Below the pieces are notes generated by a model that was given only the letters and a program-made list of their open reading frames with translations, made no database searches and was not told where the DNA came from. Below, in pieces: positions 27,830 through 38,012 of a stretch of 64,000 nt of DNA; position 1 is the first letter of the stretch, and each line of letters begins with the position of its first letter. The stretch covers positions 62,001 through 126,000 of the forward strand of contig JAHDVH010000005.1 of the NCBI GenBank assembly GCA_023382385.1, written 5' to 3'. Position numbers and translations under genes: made by a program. The DNA is from a bacterium. Lineage in GTDB: Bacteria; Electryoneota; RPQS01.

Positions 27830-28795
27830 TTACTTCTTAAGCTTGTAACCGTCCGGCACATTGAACCTTGAAGTCTCAATGGCATCAGTATTCGCCGAGA
27901 GCAGCGTCTGCTCAAAGCTGTAAATGGTCTTCAACACATATTCAGGTTTCTCTTCCTGCTTCTTCTTCTTGCCAAGACCGAAGGGCATCTTCTGTGCAAG
28001 TTCATCGGCGGCACCTTCCTTGGCAGCTTTTGCAAGACTCTTGCCCTTCAGTCGGTTGTGCTCAACTTTGACGAGAGTCTGAACCGGTTCCCCGCGAGCC
28101 TCTTTAGCCTTCTCCAACACTTCCGACATCCTGTTTGCATAGAGATACGTGGCGCTGAGCAAACCTTCCGTCAAAGCAAGGTCGTTCAACCCGAGCGCCG
28201 TGAGATAGCGCTGCGTGTATGCCAGGATTTCATCTGCGCCCGGAACGGCCTCACTGTTCCACGCATTCACAGTGATAATGACTTTGTCATTTGGATCCTG
28301 CTTATTGATGCCAGTCGCAACAACGTGAGCGTTGCGGCATGTCCAGCCGCCGATTTCCTTCGGGTTTGTGTCCGAGAGATCTTCAACGGTCCATTCATAC
28401 ATGTCTTCTGTCGCAAGCGAGTCAGGTTCGTCCTCTTCCGGTTCCGCCTGCTCTGCTTCCGCCATGCCGCGCTTCAGCTGTTCACGGTATTCAGCCAAAG
28501 ACATCACCGAGTACGTCTTCTTACCGTGATCGAGCGTCCAGACAGAATCCCGATCGAGGCGAGTAATGACTGAAGACTCAACGGCCTTTCCACGCGTCAT
28601 GGTCTTCATAAAGCCGCCGGTCCACTGCACAGTGGACTCGGCGTTATGTTTATCCACAGAGTATAAACTGGTGGAAGTCGACGTGTTGCTGCCGATCTTC
28701 CCGATAGTAGCAGTAGTCTTGTATTCACGCTTGGCGTCTGCGAGAGCTGCGGATGCAAGAACGACCATCAAAGCGAAGAGTAGTGCGGTTCTCAT
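27830..28795 (-). CDS. Exported protein, DUF4412-like
   Basis: 321 residues from the ATG at 28795, which has AGGTG 7 nt upstream; a GTG at 28804 would add three residues inside that site. The signal peptide MRTALLFALMVVLASAALADA is followed by a soluble protein with phrases typical of DUF4412-like periplasmic proteins (LDRDSVWTLDHGKKTYSVMSL, GGWTCRNAHVVATG). An acidic insert (EAEQAEPEEDEPDSLATED) and a basic run (GKKKKQEEK) are present. The function is unknown. It is followed after 12 nt by the DHH phosphoesterase gene. Confidence 0.7.
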   Translation of the reverse strand: MRTALLFALMVVLASAALADAKREYKTTATIGKIGSNTSTSTSLYSVDKHNAESTVQWTGGFMKTMTRGKAVESSVITRLDRDSVWTLDHGKKTYSVMSLAEYREQLKRGMAEAEQAEPEEDEPDSLATEDMYEWTVEDLSDTNPKEIGGWTCRNAHVVATGINKQDPNDKVIITVNAWNSEAVPGADEILAYTQRYLTALGLNDLALTEGLLSATYLYANRMSEVLEKAKEARGEPVQTLVKVEHNRLKGKSLAKAAKEGAADELAQKMPFGLGKKKKQEEKPEYVLKTIYSFEQTLLSANTDAIETSRFNVPDGYKLKK

Positions 28796-28897
28796 TTTGA
28801 GCACCTAAAGGTTAGAGTTCATGAAGCGGCTCCATGTGATGGTTACAATGTCAGGCACACAAGGAGAGGTGGGAATTCAAGGAGTATTGAATAAGAG

Positions 28898-31837
28898 TTA
28901 CTTCAAGAGAATTGCTTTTCTGACTGCGATTTCCCGTCCCGACTGAATTCTGAAGAAGTAGAGACCGGATGGACGGCTCGCTGGTGACCACAGCACGCGG
29001 TGCTCGCCCGCCCCGACAGGTTTATTGAGCAGTGTTTCCACTTTGCGGCCCAAGACGTCGTAAACGGAGACTTCAAGGCGGGAGTTCTGCGCGATCGAGA
29101 CGGTCAATTCCGCAGATGCGTTGAAGGGGTTCGGGAAAACGTCTGAGACTTCAAAGCGTTGTGGAATAGAGCTGTGTTCCGGAGCGGTTGATGGATACGG
29201 TTCAAGCCGCGTGGTGAACAGAACAGCCCAGGGCGGGCGCACGCTCCACGTGCGATTGCCATAGCTTCCGTTGTAGAGACACTGTATCCCTACCGTCTCG
29301 GACGCATTCTCAATGCCGATCGAAGAAGAGTTCGGAACATCGACGCGCTCATAGAGCATCAGGATGTCCGCATCTCCGGTGGGAGTGACCCAGGATTCAG
29401 GATTCAGGATTTGGAGCTGACAATTGATACGGCCCGCACCGCCGGGCAGGAACCGGAAGTCGAGATATTCAATAATCACTCGATCGAGCTCAGGGCTGTA
29501 ATAGTAGCAAAGTTCCGAGCTGTCGGGAACCCACTGCAGGTTATCCCAGAAGAGCGAGATGCCAGCCGCAGGTCCGGAAGCACCCGGAATCTGGAAATTG
29601 AAATAGGAGTGGTCGTGCGAAATGCCTGCAGCGAGCCAGCCGTTCTCATTGATGGTCAGCGAGTCATAGACTTGCCCGTAATACCGGAACGGGAAGGGCA
29701 TGGCAATGTAGGCCGAAGAATCTCGATTTTCAAGTGTCAAGAGTGTTCCGGCTCCGAAACGTGACGGTGCTATCTCAATCCAGTCATAGGTCGGTGGAAT
29801 CAAAGAATCGAGCTGGTCAAACGCACGGTATCCGTAGTTATCAGGTCCCTGTGCCTGAGACTTTGCCGAATGCAAATGAATATTCAGGATCACCTCTTCG
29901 CCGGTGGGCAGAGCGACGGTCGTCTCGGCAACCGCACCATCGTAGGTTATGAGCAATGTATACGAAGAGTCTCCGGGCAAGTCAACCAGAAACCGGCCCT
30001 CATTATTGGAATTTAGAGGGACAAGTGGAAGACCGGGGAATGCGATCGTGGCGCCCCGAACAGGAACGGCCTCACCGGCGGTAAGCCTTCCTGAGATTCT
30101 GCCTTGTGGCACCGGAGTAAGGGCAAAGTCAACGATTAGTGTTTCCGCCGCAGCGACAGTCACTTCAAGCGTTTCGGCGGCGTAGCCGTATCGGCTACAG
30201 ATGAGCTGCCAGGTAGAGTCACCGGGCAAGGACAGCGCGTATTCGCCATCGGCACTTGTCACACGCTGGCGAGTTCCCGCACGAACCAAAGCGTTTGGAA
30301 TTGGCGCCTCGGTTACTGCATCGCGAACGATACCGCTGACGATGGCGCGATTGAGTGAGATTGCCAGGACGGCTTCGTAGGCGTCCACGAAGCCGAAGCC
30401 GTAGTCGTTGTCCTCTCCTTCGGTGCCGTAGTCATGGGCGGTACGCATTAGTATGGATTTGATTTCACGTACTTCAGCGTTGGGATTGGCCTCACGCATC
30501 AGGGCGACAATTCCCGCGACGTGCGGTCCGGCCATGGATGTGCCGCTCAGTCGAATGTAGTTGTTACCCGGGTAGGAAGAGTAGACATCCACGCCGGGTG
30601 CGCAGACTTCAGGTTTGATGGCCAGAAACGGCGGGCAATCAGTCGGTCCACGACTGGAAAACGAGGCGACGGTATAGGGGGGGATTGTATCAGAGTTGGC
30701 ATTAACGGCACCGATCGAAAAGACGGTGACAGAATCCAGCTGAATAGTCGCAGGACTGCGCAGTGTGCGCGGGCTTGAACCCTCATTTCCCGCCGAGAAG
30801 GTGACGACGACACCTGCCGCTTCACAATTCACGATCGCATCATTCCACAGTTGGAAGCAATCGGTATAACCGCCGAATCGACCGTCCACCCCCCAGGAGT
30901 TTTGCACCACATCCGGCACGTCGTCCACCGTGACGCTGTTTCCGTCAGGGTCTGAGAGCCACTGGAATGCGTCTAAGATATCGTTATTGAATCCTCCGCC
31001 GCTTTGCTGATTGATGCCGTTGCAAGCAATCCACTGTGCCTGCGGAGCAACTCCGACGGAATCGTTGCTGGTTGCAGAATTGCCGCAAATAGTTCCCATG
31101 ACATGTGTGCCGTGACCGCCATTCGAGCTGTTGTCGTGAGGAAATGTCGTAATCCCTACAACATCCAGCCAGCACTCTGCTACCGGGGCTGTGGTCCCGC
31201 GCCAGCGTGCGGCTAAAGCGGGATGCGCGCCGTCCACACCAGTGTCAATATTGCCAACGATTCTTCCGGCACCGGTGAAACCCAACTCGTACCAGACTCG
31301 CGGAGCACCGATTGCACGAATTCCAGTCGGAACACCATGATTTTCGTCAAGTGCGTTCGAAACAGATGAACGATCTACAGGTTCAATCAACTCAGCACTA
31401 AAACTCTCTTCTACCCACTCAACTTCAGGCTGGTTTGCGAGCCATGAAACTGCACTTGAATCGCCGCGAATGACGATGGCATTCACAATCCAGTAGGGTG
31501 TGAAACCTTCGATACTCCCTTGTTGTCGTAGAGCGTTGAGTTCTGTCAGGAGCCGCGATTGCGATTCCTGGGCGACTCTGCGAAGCTCATCAATGACGAG
31601 TTGGTGCCGCAACTGTCGAGTTGCACGGGACTTAGTCAAATACTGATCCAGCGAAGCGATTTCCGCGCGATCGTGCAGGTAAGCAATGACAGTGACTTCC
31701 GAATCGCCAGATTGCTTCCAGAGTTCGGCAAGTTGCGGGCTGATCTTGTCAGAAGTGCCTGATGAAACCTGACTTGCGAAACACAGCGCAAAAGTGCAGG
31801 CGAGCACAGAGTGGAGTGATGCTATGAAGTATCTCAT
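28898..31837 (-). CDS. Secreted subtilisin-like (S8) protease with sorting tail
   Basis: 979 residues. After a signal peptide, residues ~30-150 form an inhibitor-like prodomain (VTVIAYLHDRAEI ... WVEESFSAELIEP). The catalytic triad is Asp198 (GNIDTGVDG), His242 (GHGTHVMG) and Ser434 (SGTSMAGPHVAG), with the oxyanion Asn probably in VQNSWG. The order resembles bacillopeptidase F-like subtilases. Carboxypeptidase-regulatory-like beta domains (VSGIVRDAVTEAPIPNALV and ISGRLTAGEAVPVRGATI) follow, then the shared ~200-residue module (DWIEI, FPFRYYG, NENGWLAAG) and a sorting tail (SDVFPNPFNAS ... GLYFFRIQ ... KAILLK). It probably matures by prodomain removal and acts outside the cell. Confidence 0.93.
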   Translation of the reverse strand: MRYFIASLHSVLACTFALCFASQVSSGTSDKISPQLAELWKQSGDSEVTVIAYLHDRAEIASLDQYLTKSRATRQLRHQLVIDELRRVAQESQSRLLTELNALRQQGSIEGFTPYWIVNAIVIRGDSSAVSWLANQPEVEWVEESFSAELIEPVDRSSVSNALDENHGVPTGIRAIGAPRVWYELGFTGAGRIVGNIDTGVDGAHPALAARWRGTTAPVAECWLDVVGITTFPHDNSSNGGHGTHVMGTICGNSATSNDSVGVAPQAQWIACNGINQQSGGGFNNDILDAFQWLSDPDGNSVTVDDVPDVVQNSWGVDGRFGGYTDCFQLWNDAIVNCEAAGVVVTFSAGNEGSSPRTLRSPATIQLDSVTVFSIGAVNANSDTIPPYTVASFSSRGPTDCPPFLAIKPEVCAPGVDVYSSYPGNNYIRLSGTSMAGPHVAGIVALMREANPNAEVREIKSILMRTAHDYGTEGEDNDYGFGFVDAYEAVLAISLNRAIVSGIVRDAVTEAPIPNALVRAGTRQRVTSADGEYALSLPGDSTWQLICSRYGYAAETLEVTVAAAETLIVDFALTPVPQGRISGRLTAGEAVPVRGATIAFPGLPLVPLNSNNEGRFLVDLPGDSSYTLLITYDGAVAETTVALPTGEEVILNIHLHSAKSQAQGPDNYGYRAFDQLDSLIPPTYDWIEIAPSRFGAGTLLTLENRDSSAYIAMPFPFRYYGQVYDSLTINENGWLAAGISHDHSYFNFQIPGASGPAAGISLFWDNLQWVPDSSELCYYYSPELDRVIIEYLDFRFLPGGAGRINCQLQILNPESWVTPTGDADILMLYERVDVPNSSSIGIENASETVGIQCLYNGSYGNRTWSVRPPWAVLFTTRLEPYPSTAPEHSSIPQRFEVSDVFPNPFNASAELTVSIAQNSRLEVSVYDVLGRKVETLLNKPVGAGEHRVLWSPASRPSGLYFFRIQSGREIAVRKAILLK

Positions 31838-31895
31838 GAAGTGGCTCGCGTCCTAAGAACAGAATTGGCGACCGTTGAGCAAGGCTATTACACTA

Positions 31896-31924
31896 AGTTT
31901 ACAGAGGCATTCCGACTGATGCAA
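31896..31924 (-). promoter_or_regulatory. Promoter of the minus-strand subtilase gene
   Basis: On the minus strand TTGCAT (31919-31924), 17-nt spacer, TAAACT (31896-31901). The predicted leader to the ATG at 31837 is about 50 nt. Confidence 0.6.
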
Positions 31925-32053
31925 GTTCTTTTTTCTGTGGAGCGTTTATGCCACACCAGCGAACAGCCTCGACATTTCTAAAAAACAGCATATTAGACAT
32001 TTTTGTATAGAATAGATGATTATGGTGCGAATACTCTTGCCCCCTCCCTCTGG

Positions 32054-32082
32054 TTGATTTCACCCAATGGAGATGATATATT
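32054..32082 (+). promoter_or_regulatory. Promoter of the 1901-aa beta-helix gene
   Basis: TTGATT (32054-32059), 17-nt spacer, TATATT (32077-32082). It lies back-to-back with the subtilase promoter in a 357-bp divergent region that holds nothing else I recognise. The predicted leader is about 105 nt. Confidence 0.65.
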
Positions 32083-32194
32083 AATAAACTGACGTGGTGT
32101 ACAGCCGTGACCCTCCCGGGAAAACGGCGAGAAATTGTGAAATCGTAAGGGCCGGAATTCCGTGTCCCAAGAATAGTTCGATAAGGAGGCAATG

Positions 32195-35100
32195 ATGGAT
32201 CGAATCAAACTACTGTTGACCTTGACGTTTCTAACATGCTTTGCGGCGTCGGCGTGGGCAGTCGATCTGAACGAGAGCTTCGACGGAACGAGATTTCCGC
32301 CCGTAGCCTGGCAGAGTTTTGAAACCGGAGACGGTGTGAATACCTGGCTCCGGACGACGGGCAACACGAATTCCGGAGCTGGTAAAGCATCGGTCGCGGA
32401 AGAAGACGTGGCGGGTGGTCTGGTATCAGAGCGCTGGTTGATCACTCCGAAGCTTCGGGTGAACAGCGGAACCGACCAGTTTTCGTTCTGGGCGCGGACT
32501 TTGTTTAGCTTCGTTGTAGACAACGACTCGCTCTACGTCAAGTTGAGCACGACGGATTCGCTGCCGTCGAGTTTTACGACGACTCTCGGGCAATACAAGT
32601 GCGGTGATGGCGGCGCATTCCAGAATGTGTATATGAATTTCTTTTACAGCCTCGCTCCCTACGTCGGGCAGGACATTTACGTGGCGTTCATTCATCGGGA
32701 CGAAGGTGACGGCGGTAATGAAGTGTTTATCGATGACGTGACCGGCCCCGAATTGCTGGCACCGCCGAATGAAGCAACAACGCCGTCGCCTGCCAACAAC
32801 GCGGTTGGAGTGGCTGCCAACACGAATCTTGGGTGGGCGAACGGCATCGGAACTGAGACATTGGATCTCTATCTCGCGTTGTCGCTGGACTCAGTTAACA
32901 ACAATGAACCGGCCGCTCGCAAGCTGACGAATGTTGCGGCAACGACTATGTACGATCCGCCGAGCAACCTGCAGAACGATGCGGCATACTACTGGAAGGT
33001 GGTCACACGAAACATTTACGGCGAGACGCACAGTTCGGTCTGGATGTTCACGGTCATCGGTGCGCCGCTTGCGGGGACGTACGACATCGGCGGCGGCAAC
33101 AATAATTACGCGAATTTCACGGAAGCAGTCGCGGCGCTCTATGGGAATGGCATCGCCGCGCCGGTAACCTTCAATGTGTACGGAACCGACTACGAGGAGC
33201 GCATTTCGTTCATCGGTGCGATTCCGGGAGCGGATGCGACGAATCGCGTGACGTTCTTTGATTTTTCGGGCACGGCGCGCATTTTGGACTCGTCCGCGAC
33301 GACATCGTCGATTCCGGTGGTTCTGTTGAATGGCGCGAGCTACATCACGTGGGACGGCATTGACATTTGGGCCAGCGTCGAAACGGACAACTGTCTTCAG
33401 ATTCAGACCGGTTCGACTGAAAACGTTTTCCAGAATTGTATTCTCGAATCGCACATGGCCAGCACCGTGTCGCACGCCATTCGTCTGTTTGGAAACGGCA
33501 ATAACAACAACAGGTTCTCAAACCTCGACTGCCGGAAAGGAATAGAGTGTATCTATCTGACATCCGGTGCCACTCCGGTCTCTTCCGGGATTATCATTGA
33601 GAATTGCACAACCGTAGACTGCCACAAAGCGTTGTACGTTGACGATTGCGATGGATTGATTGTCCGGGATTGTGATTTTCAGGCCAATGGCGGCGGGTCA
33701 TCCGCCTACGTGATTGAGACCGCGACCTCTGCCACGGGAACGACGATTCACATCTATCGCAACAAGCTGCACAACTTAGTCGGAACCGGAACGATCGGTT
33801 TCCTTCGTGCGAACATGGGCGCAGGCACGACGATCAACTTCAACAATAACTTCCTTTATGACGTCACAACGTCCGGCACAGGCAGTCTGCAAGGAGTTTA
33901 TGGCCAGACCTGCACGCTGAACTACTACTTCAACAGCATGCTGGTTGGCGATCTGGCGGGAAGCGGCACCGTGCGCGCCTACTACAAATCGGCCACCGGA
34001 CATATCAGCAACATCCGCAACAATATCTTCGTGCTGGGTGAAACCTCCACGCAGACAGACGTGTACTATGGGCTGTCGAGTGGGTCGTCGTACTATCCGC
34101 AGGAAATGGACTACAACGCCTACTACAACCTGGGTGGCGGAGCGAACTTCCAGATTTTTGACGTCGGTACGGAAGAGTATGCTACGCTCGCAGCGCTGCA
34201 AGCGGGTACGGTGTTCGAGGACTATGGTGTGGAAGGCAACCCGGGATTTGTCAGTGGAACCGACTTGCATATTCAGGACTCCTTCTCACTCGTCAGCAAT
34301 CGGGGGACGCCGATTGGCGGCATCACGTACGACATCGACAATCAAACCCGTTCGGCGACGCCCGACATCGGCGCGGACGAGTACAATGCCGTTCTGCCTC
34401 CGAACGATTATGCGGTGCTGGAGCTGTTGGGTATTACGCCGCTCTATCAAGAGAACACGGTCACGCCGATCAATGTCCGCGTACAGAATCGCGGCAGCGC
34501 GGCGCAAGTGAACGTCCCGATTCGACTCTTCTATGCCGATACGCAGGTTGACGAACTGCTCGTCTCTCTCGCTGTTGAAGAAGTAGACACAATTCAGTTC
34601 TCATGGACGACGCCCGCAGCACCGAGTGCGGGGAATCTCGAAGCACAGTGCTTCCTTGCCGGCGATTCAGATCCAAGCAATGACAGCGTGTTTGCAGCAG
34701 TGACGGTAATCCGGCCTCCGATGTCCGGCTCCTACGATCTGGGCGGCGGAAACAACGACTATGCGACGTTCGGCGCGGCGGTCACGGACCTAACGCTTCG
34801 CGGTATTAGCGGACCCGTGACGTTCAACGTGTTCAGCAATACGTACAATGAGTCCGTCGCGATTCCGGCAATAAACGGTGCGTCAGCCGTGAACACAATC
34901 ACATTCGTGCAGGCGGGTGCCGCGTTGACGCCGCCGGAAATTTCCGGTGCAAGTCCGACGCTTCGCTTCAACGGCGCGGATTACGTGACTTTTGACAATA
35001 TCGACTTGATTTGCACCGGCACAGGTCGCGTGGTCGAGATTACCAACGATGCGGACAACAACACGGTTCGGAATTGCACGATTACGGGCGCGAGCGTGGC

Positions 35101-37900
35101 CGGCACGACAAACTACGGCGTCTACATTCTGGGTGGCGGCAATGACTATAACGTCATCGAATATGTCACGATTTCGGGCGCATACTATGGGGTCCGCTTT
35201 ACCGGCACCACCACGACCTCAGACGTGAACAATGAGTTGCGATACAGCTCCGTCACGGAAGGCAAGTACTGTGTTTATCTGGAACGTCAGGACGGCAGCA
35301 GTGTTCACCACTGCGACCTGCAGCCGGGCTGGGCAAGCGCGGCGACGGAAATCTACGGCGTGTATGCAACGACTCAGAACTCTGGTCACACGGCGTATTC
35401 ATACGCAAACACGATTCACAATTTCCGGGCGAACACAATCTCCAACGGAGTCTATGTCAGCACGGGCACGGGCGGCATGCACACATCGTACAATAACTTC
35501 ATCTACGATTACCAGATTACAGGTGGAGCAGTTTATGGATTACGTGCGGCCGGCGGAGGTTCAGCGTTCTACAATAACAGCGTCCGCATCAACAACGTCG
35601 CGACGACGGCGAACATTTATGCGTTCTACATGACCGGCGCGTCGACGGGAAGCACGCTGTATAACAACATTCTGCAGCTTGACGTTCCGACCGAAGAGTG
35701 TTGGTCAATTTACCTCGCGGGCGGCACGCTGACGAGCAACAACAATTGCGTTTTCGGTACCGGCATCGGTTACAACGTCGGTTTCAGCGGCAGCAACAGA
35801 TTCTCATTGACGGATTGGTTCAATGCGACGGGGCAGGATGGCAACTCGGTGCAAGGTGATCCGGGTTTCATTGATGCAATGAACCTGCACATTGCTCCGA
35901 CGTTTGCTCTGTGCGACGGCGCGGGCCAGACGGTCGGCTTGGTGACGCATGATATCGACGGTGATCTGCGCGGCAGCCCGCCGGATATCGGTGCGGACGA
36001 ATACGAATTTAACTCGCTGGCGCATGATTACGGCGTCTACGGATTTGTCGGCTTAGCCCCGAGCTATGTCGGCGGATTTCCGACAAGCGTGAATGCAGAC
36101 GTTCAGAATTTCGGGACGAGTGCAGAAACCAACGTTCCCGTTCGGTTGTTCTACAATGGCGTACAGCAGACTGAAGTGCTGGTGACGCTGGCCGCAGGGG
36201 AGCGGGATACCATCGCGATTGGCTGGACACCTCCGGTCAGCGATTATGAAGTGGGTCAACTTGAAGTTCAGTCGTTTCTCGCGACAGATCTTTATGCAGA
36301 CAATGACAGCGCCGTTACAAGTGTGACAGTCGTAGGACCTCCCATGTCCGGCACGTATGATTTGGGCGGAGGCAACAATGATTTTGCGACGTTCAATGAT
36401 GCTGTTGCAGCGTTGAACCTGCGCGGGATTGACGGTGAAGTTGTGTTTGAAGTCTATGACGGCACATACAACGAGAGCATCGTCCTGACTGAAATCACAG
36501 GCGCGAATTTTGTGGATCGCGTGATTTTCCGTGAGCACGTTGGCGCGGCGCGTGATGTCGTTGTCCTGACGAACGGCACGGCGGCACGAGTTATCTACTT
36601 CGACGGAGCGGACTTCGTGACGTTTGAAGGGATCGACGTTGTTGCCACGAATGCGACGAGTATTGTGGTTGAAATGAACAACGGCGCCACGTGGAATACG
36701 CTTCTGAATTGCGGCATCACCAGCCGTGACAGCACAACGACCGGCACACGCGGTGTTAAGCTGAATTTCAACGGAAACAACAACAACACGATTGACGGCT
36801 GCACGGTGACGGGAGCATTTTACGGTATCCGCTGCGAAGGCGGCACGGGCACGGTCAGCGGCCTGGAAGTGAAGAACTGTCTGATCACCGGCGCGAGCTA
36901 CGGCGTCTACCTTGACGACGCATTGAACGCACAGGTGCATCACAACGACATCCAGCCGCACGGTTACTCTTCCACGTCATGCTACGGCGTGTATGTAGCG
37001 ACAGGTTGTGACTCCATGTACGTGCACGGCAATCGAATTCACAATTTCCGTCATACGAACACCGGAACATTCCCCGATGTCGCGGCTGTTTGGTCCGGTC
37101 CCGGCACGAACGGAGATGTGTTCATCTACAATAACTTCTTCTACGACTACCAGACGAGCGGCCCGGGAATCTACGGCGTCCGGAACAGCACAGGAATCAC
37201 GTACGTTGTTCACAACAGTATTCACATGAACAACGTGGCGAACGGCGACGAGATCGCGGGTATTTATGTCAGCACGGGCAATTTGACCGCGTTGAACAAC
37301 ATCATCAAAGTCGAACAGGATACCAATACGGCCTATTGCATCTGGCGTGCGGGCGGGACTCTGGACCTTTCCGACTACAACTGTCTGAATGTGACGGGTC
37401 CTGCAGTATTCACCGGACGCGATGGCACGTCTAACTTTGCCACTCTGCAGGACTGGCAGAATTTCGGACGCGACCCGGTGGGTATTGACGGGAATCCCGG
37501 ATTTATCAGCGCCACAGACTTGCACATCGATCCGCTGTTCTCGACCGTTGACGGATTGGCAACTCCGATTGGACTGATCACGGTGGACATTGACGGAGAT
37601 CCTCGCAGTGGCAGTCCGGACATTGGTGCTGACGAATATGCCCCGATGGCCGAAGCAGAACCGGTTATCGATCTCGTGATCACGATTGACTATGATCTCG
37701 GTGACGCAATTTTGACGTGGACACCGACCTTGAATGCTCAGAGTTACGAGGTGTTTGCAGGGTCAGAATTTGGTTTCCCGCTTATTCCTGCAAATTCACT
37801 TGGCTCGACGGCAACGGCTTCATTCACGGACGTTGGCGCAATTGCGGCGAGTCCGATTCGCTTCTATGTTGTGGTTGCATCTACTGAACCCGCTGAATAG
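32195..37900 (+). CDS. Giant secreted protein with three tandem beta-helix/CARDB modules
   Basis: 1901 residues. Two adjacent ATGs occur; I chose 32195 because GGAGG (32185-32189) is 5 nt away rather than 2. The signal peptide ends SAWAV. Residues ~25-190 form a choice-of-anchor/cleaved-adhesin-like jelly roll (LNESFDGTRFPPVAWQSF ... EVFIDDVTGPELL). Three modules follow, each a right-handed parallel beta-helix opening with GTYDLGGGNND-like sequence and closing with PDIGADEY. CARDB-like linker domains (LGITPLYQENTVTPINVRVQ, VGLAPSYVGGFPTSVNADVQ) separate them. The protein ends in an Fn3-like unit (IDLVITIDYDLGDAILTW ... IRFYVVVASTEPAE), not in the PNPFN/LLLK tail. It is probably a surface protein that binds or degrades polysaccharide; no catalytic residues were identified. 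Confidence 0.88.
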   Translation: MDRIKLLLTLTFLTCFAASAWAVDLNESFDGTRFPPVAWQSFETGDGVNTWLRTTGNTNSGAGKASVAEEDVAGGLVSERWLITPKLRVNSGTDQFSFWARTLFSFVVDNDSLYVKLSTTDSLPSSFTTTLGQYKCGDGGAFQNVYMNFFYSLAPYVGQDIYVAFIHRDEGDGGNEVFIDDVTGPELLAPPNEATTPSPANNAVGVAANTNLGWANGIGTETLDLYLALSLDSVNNNEPAARKLTNVAATTMYDPPSNLQNDAAYYWKVVTRNIYGETHSSVWMFTVIGAPLAGTYDIGGGNNNYANFTEAVAALYGNGIAAPVTFNVYGTDYEERISFIGAIPGADATNRVTFFDFSGTARILDSSATTSSIPVVLLNGASYITWDGIDIWASVETDNCLQIQTGSTENVFQNCILESHMASTVSHAIRLFGNGNNNNRFSNLDCRKGIECIYLTSGATPVSSGIIIENCTTVDCHKALYVDDCDGLIVRDCDFQANGGGSSAYVIETATSATGTTIHIYRNKLHNLVGTGTIGFLRANMGAGTTINFNNNFLYDVTTSGTGSLQGVYGQTCTLNYYFNSMLVGDLAGSGTVRAYYKSATGHISNIRNNIFVLGETSTQTDVYYGLSSGSSYYPQEMDYNAYYNLGGGANFQIFDVGTEEYATLAALQAGTVFEDYGVEGNPGFVSGTDLHIQDSFSLVSNRGTPIGGITYDIDNQTRSATPDIGADEYNAVLPPNDYAVLELLGITPLYQENTVTPINVRVQNRGSAAQVNVPIRLFYADTQVDELLVSLAVEEVDTIQFSWTTPAAPSAGNLEAQCFLAGDSDPSNDSVFAAVTVIRPPMSGSYDLGGGNNDYATFGAAVTDLTLRGISGPVTFNVFSNTYNESVAIPAINGASAVNTITFVQAGAALTPPEISGASPTLRFNGADYVTFDNIDLICTGTGRVVEITNDADNNTVRNCTITGASVAGTTNYGVYILGGGNDYNVIEYVTISGAYYGVRFTGTTTTSDVNNELRYSSVTEGKYCVYLERQDGSSVHHCDLQPGWASAATEIYGVYATTQNSGHTAYSYANTIHNFRANTISNGVYVSTGTGGMHTSYNNFIYDYQITGGAVYGLRAAGGGSAFYNNSVRINNVATTANIYAFYMTGASTGSTLYNNILQLDVPTEECWSIYLAGGTLTSNNNCVFGTGIGYNVGFSGSNRFSLTDWFNATGQDGNSVQGDPGFIDAMNLHIAPTFALCDGAGQTVGLVTHDIDGDLRGSPPDIGADEYEFNSLAHDYGVYGFVGLAPSYVGGFPTSVNADVQNFGTSAETNVPVRLFYNGVQQTEVLVTLAAGERDTIAIGWTPPVSDYEVGQLEVQSFLATDLYADNDSAVTSVTVVGPPMSGTYDLGGGNNDFATFNDAVAALNLRGIDGEVVFEVYDGTYNESIVLTEITGANFVDRVIFREHVGAARDVVVLTNGTAARVIYFDGADFVTFEGIDVVATNATSIVVEMNNGATWNTLLNCGITSRDSTTTGTRGVKLNFNGNNNNTIDGCTVTGAFYGIRCEGGTGTVSGLEVKNCLITGASYGVYLDDALNAQVHHNDIQPHGYSSTSCYGVYVATGCDSMYVHGNRIHNFRHTNTGTFPDVAAVWSGPGTNGDVFIYNNFFYDYQTSGPGIYGVRNSTGITYVVHNSIHMNNVANGDEIAGIYVSTGNLTALNNIIKVEQDTNTAYCIWRAGGTLDLSDYNCLNVTGPAVFTGRDGTSNFATLQDWQNFGRDPVGIDGNPGFISATDLHIDPLFSTVDGLATPIGLITVDIDGDPRSGSPDIGADEYAPMAEAEPVIDLVITIDYDLGDAILTWTPTLNAQSYEVFAGSEFGFPLIPANSLGSTATASFTDVGAIAASPIRFYVVVASTEPAE
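33068..37641 (+). repeat. Three tandem coding modules within the giant gene
   Basis: The modules run at about 33068-34383, 34716-36003 and 36340-37641. Each begins with GGGNN(N/D) and a conserved NFTEAV/TFGAAV/TFNDAV stretch and ends with PDIGADEY. Divergence at the protein level is clear, so the duplication is old. Confidence 0.8.
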
Positions 37901-37922
37901 CATTCCAGCATAAACGAACATG

Positions 37923-37955
37923 CAACGGGGACGCCTTCGGGTGGCGTCCCCGTTG
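37923..37955 (+). terminator. Intrinsic terminator after the giant gene
   Basis: A 13-bp GC-rich stem (CAACGGGGACGCC at 37923-37935 pairing with 37943-37955) with loop TTCGGGT. The downstream T-tract is weak (TGACTCTTATC). Confidence 0.65.
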
Positions 37956-38012
37956 TGACTCTTATCAATTGGCAAGCACGAGCCCCAAGACAATGCATCA
38001 ACGCCAAATAGG

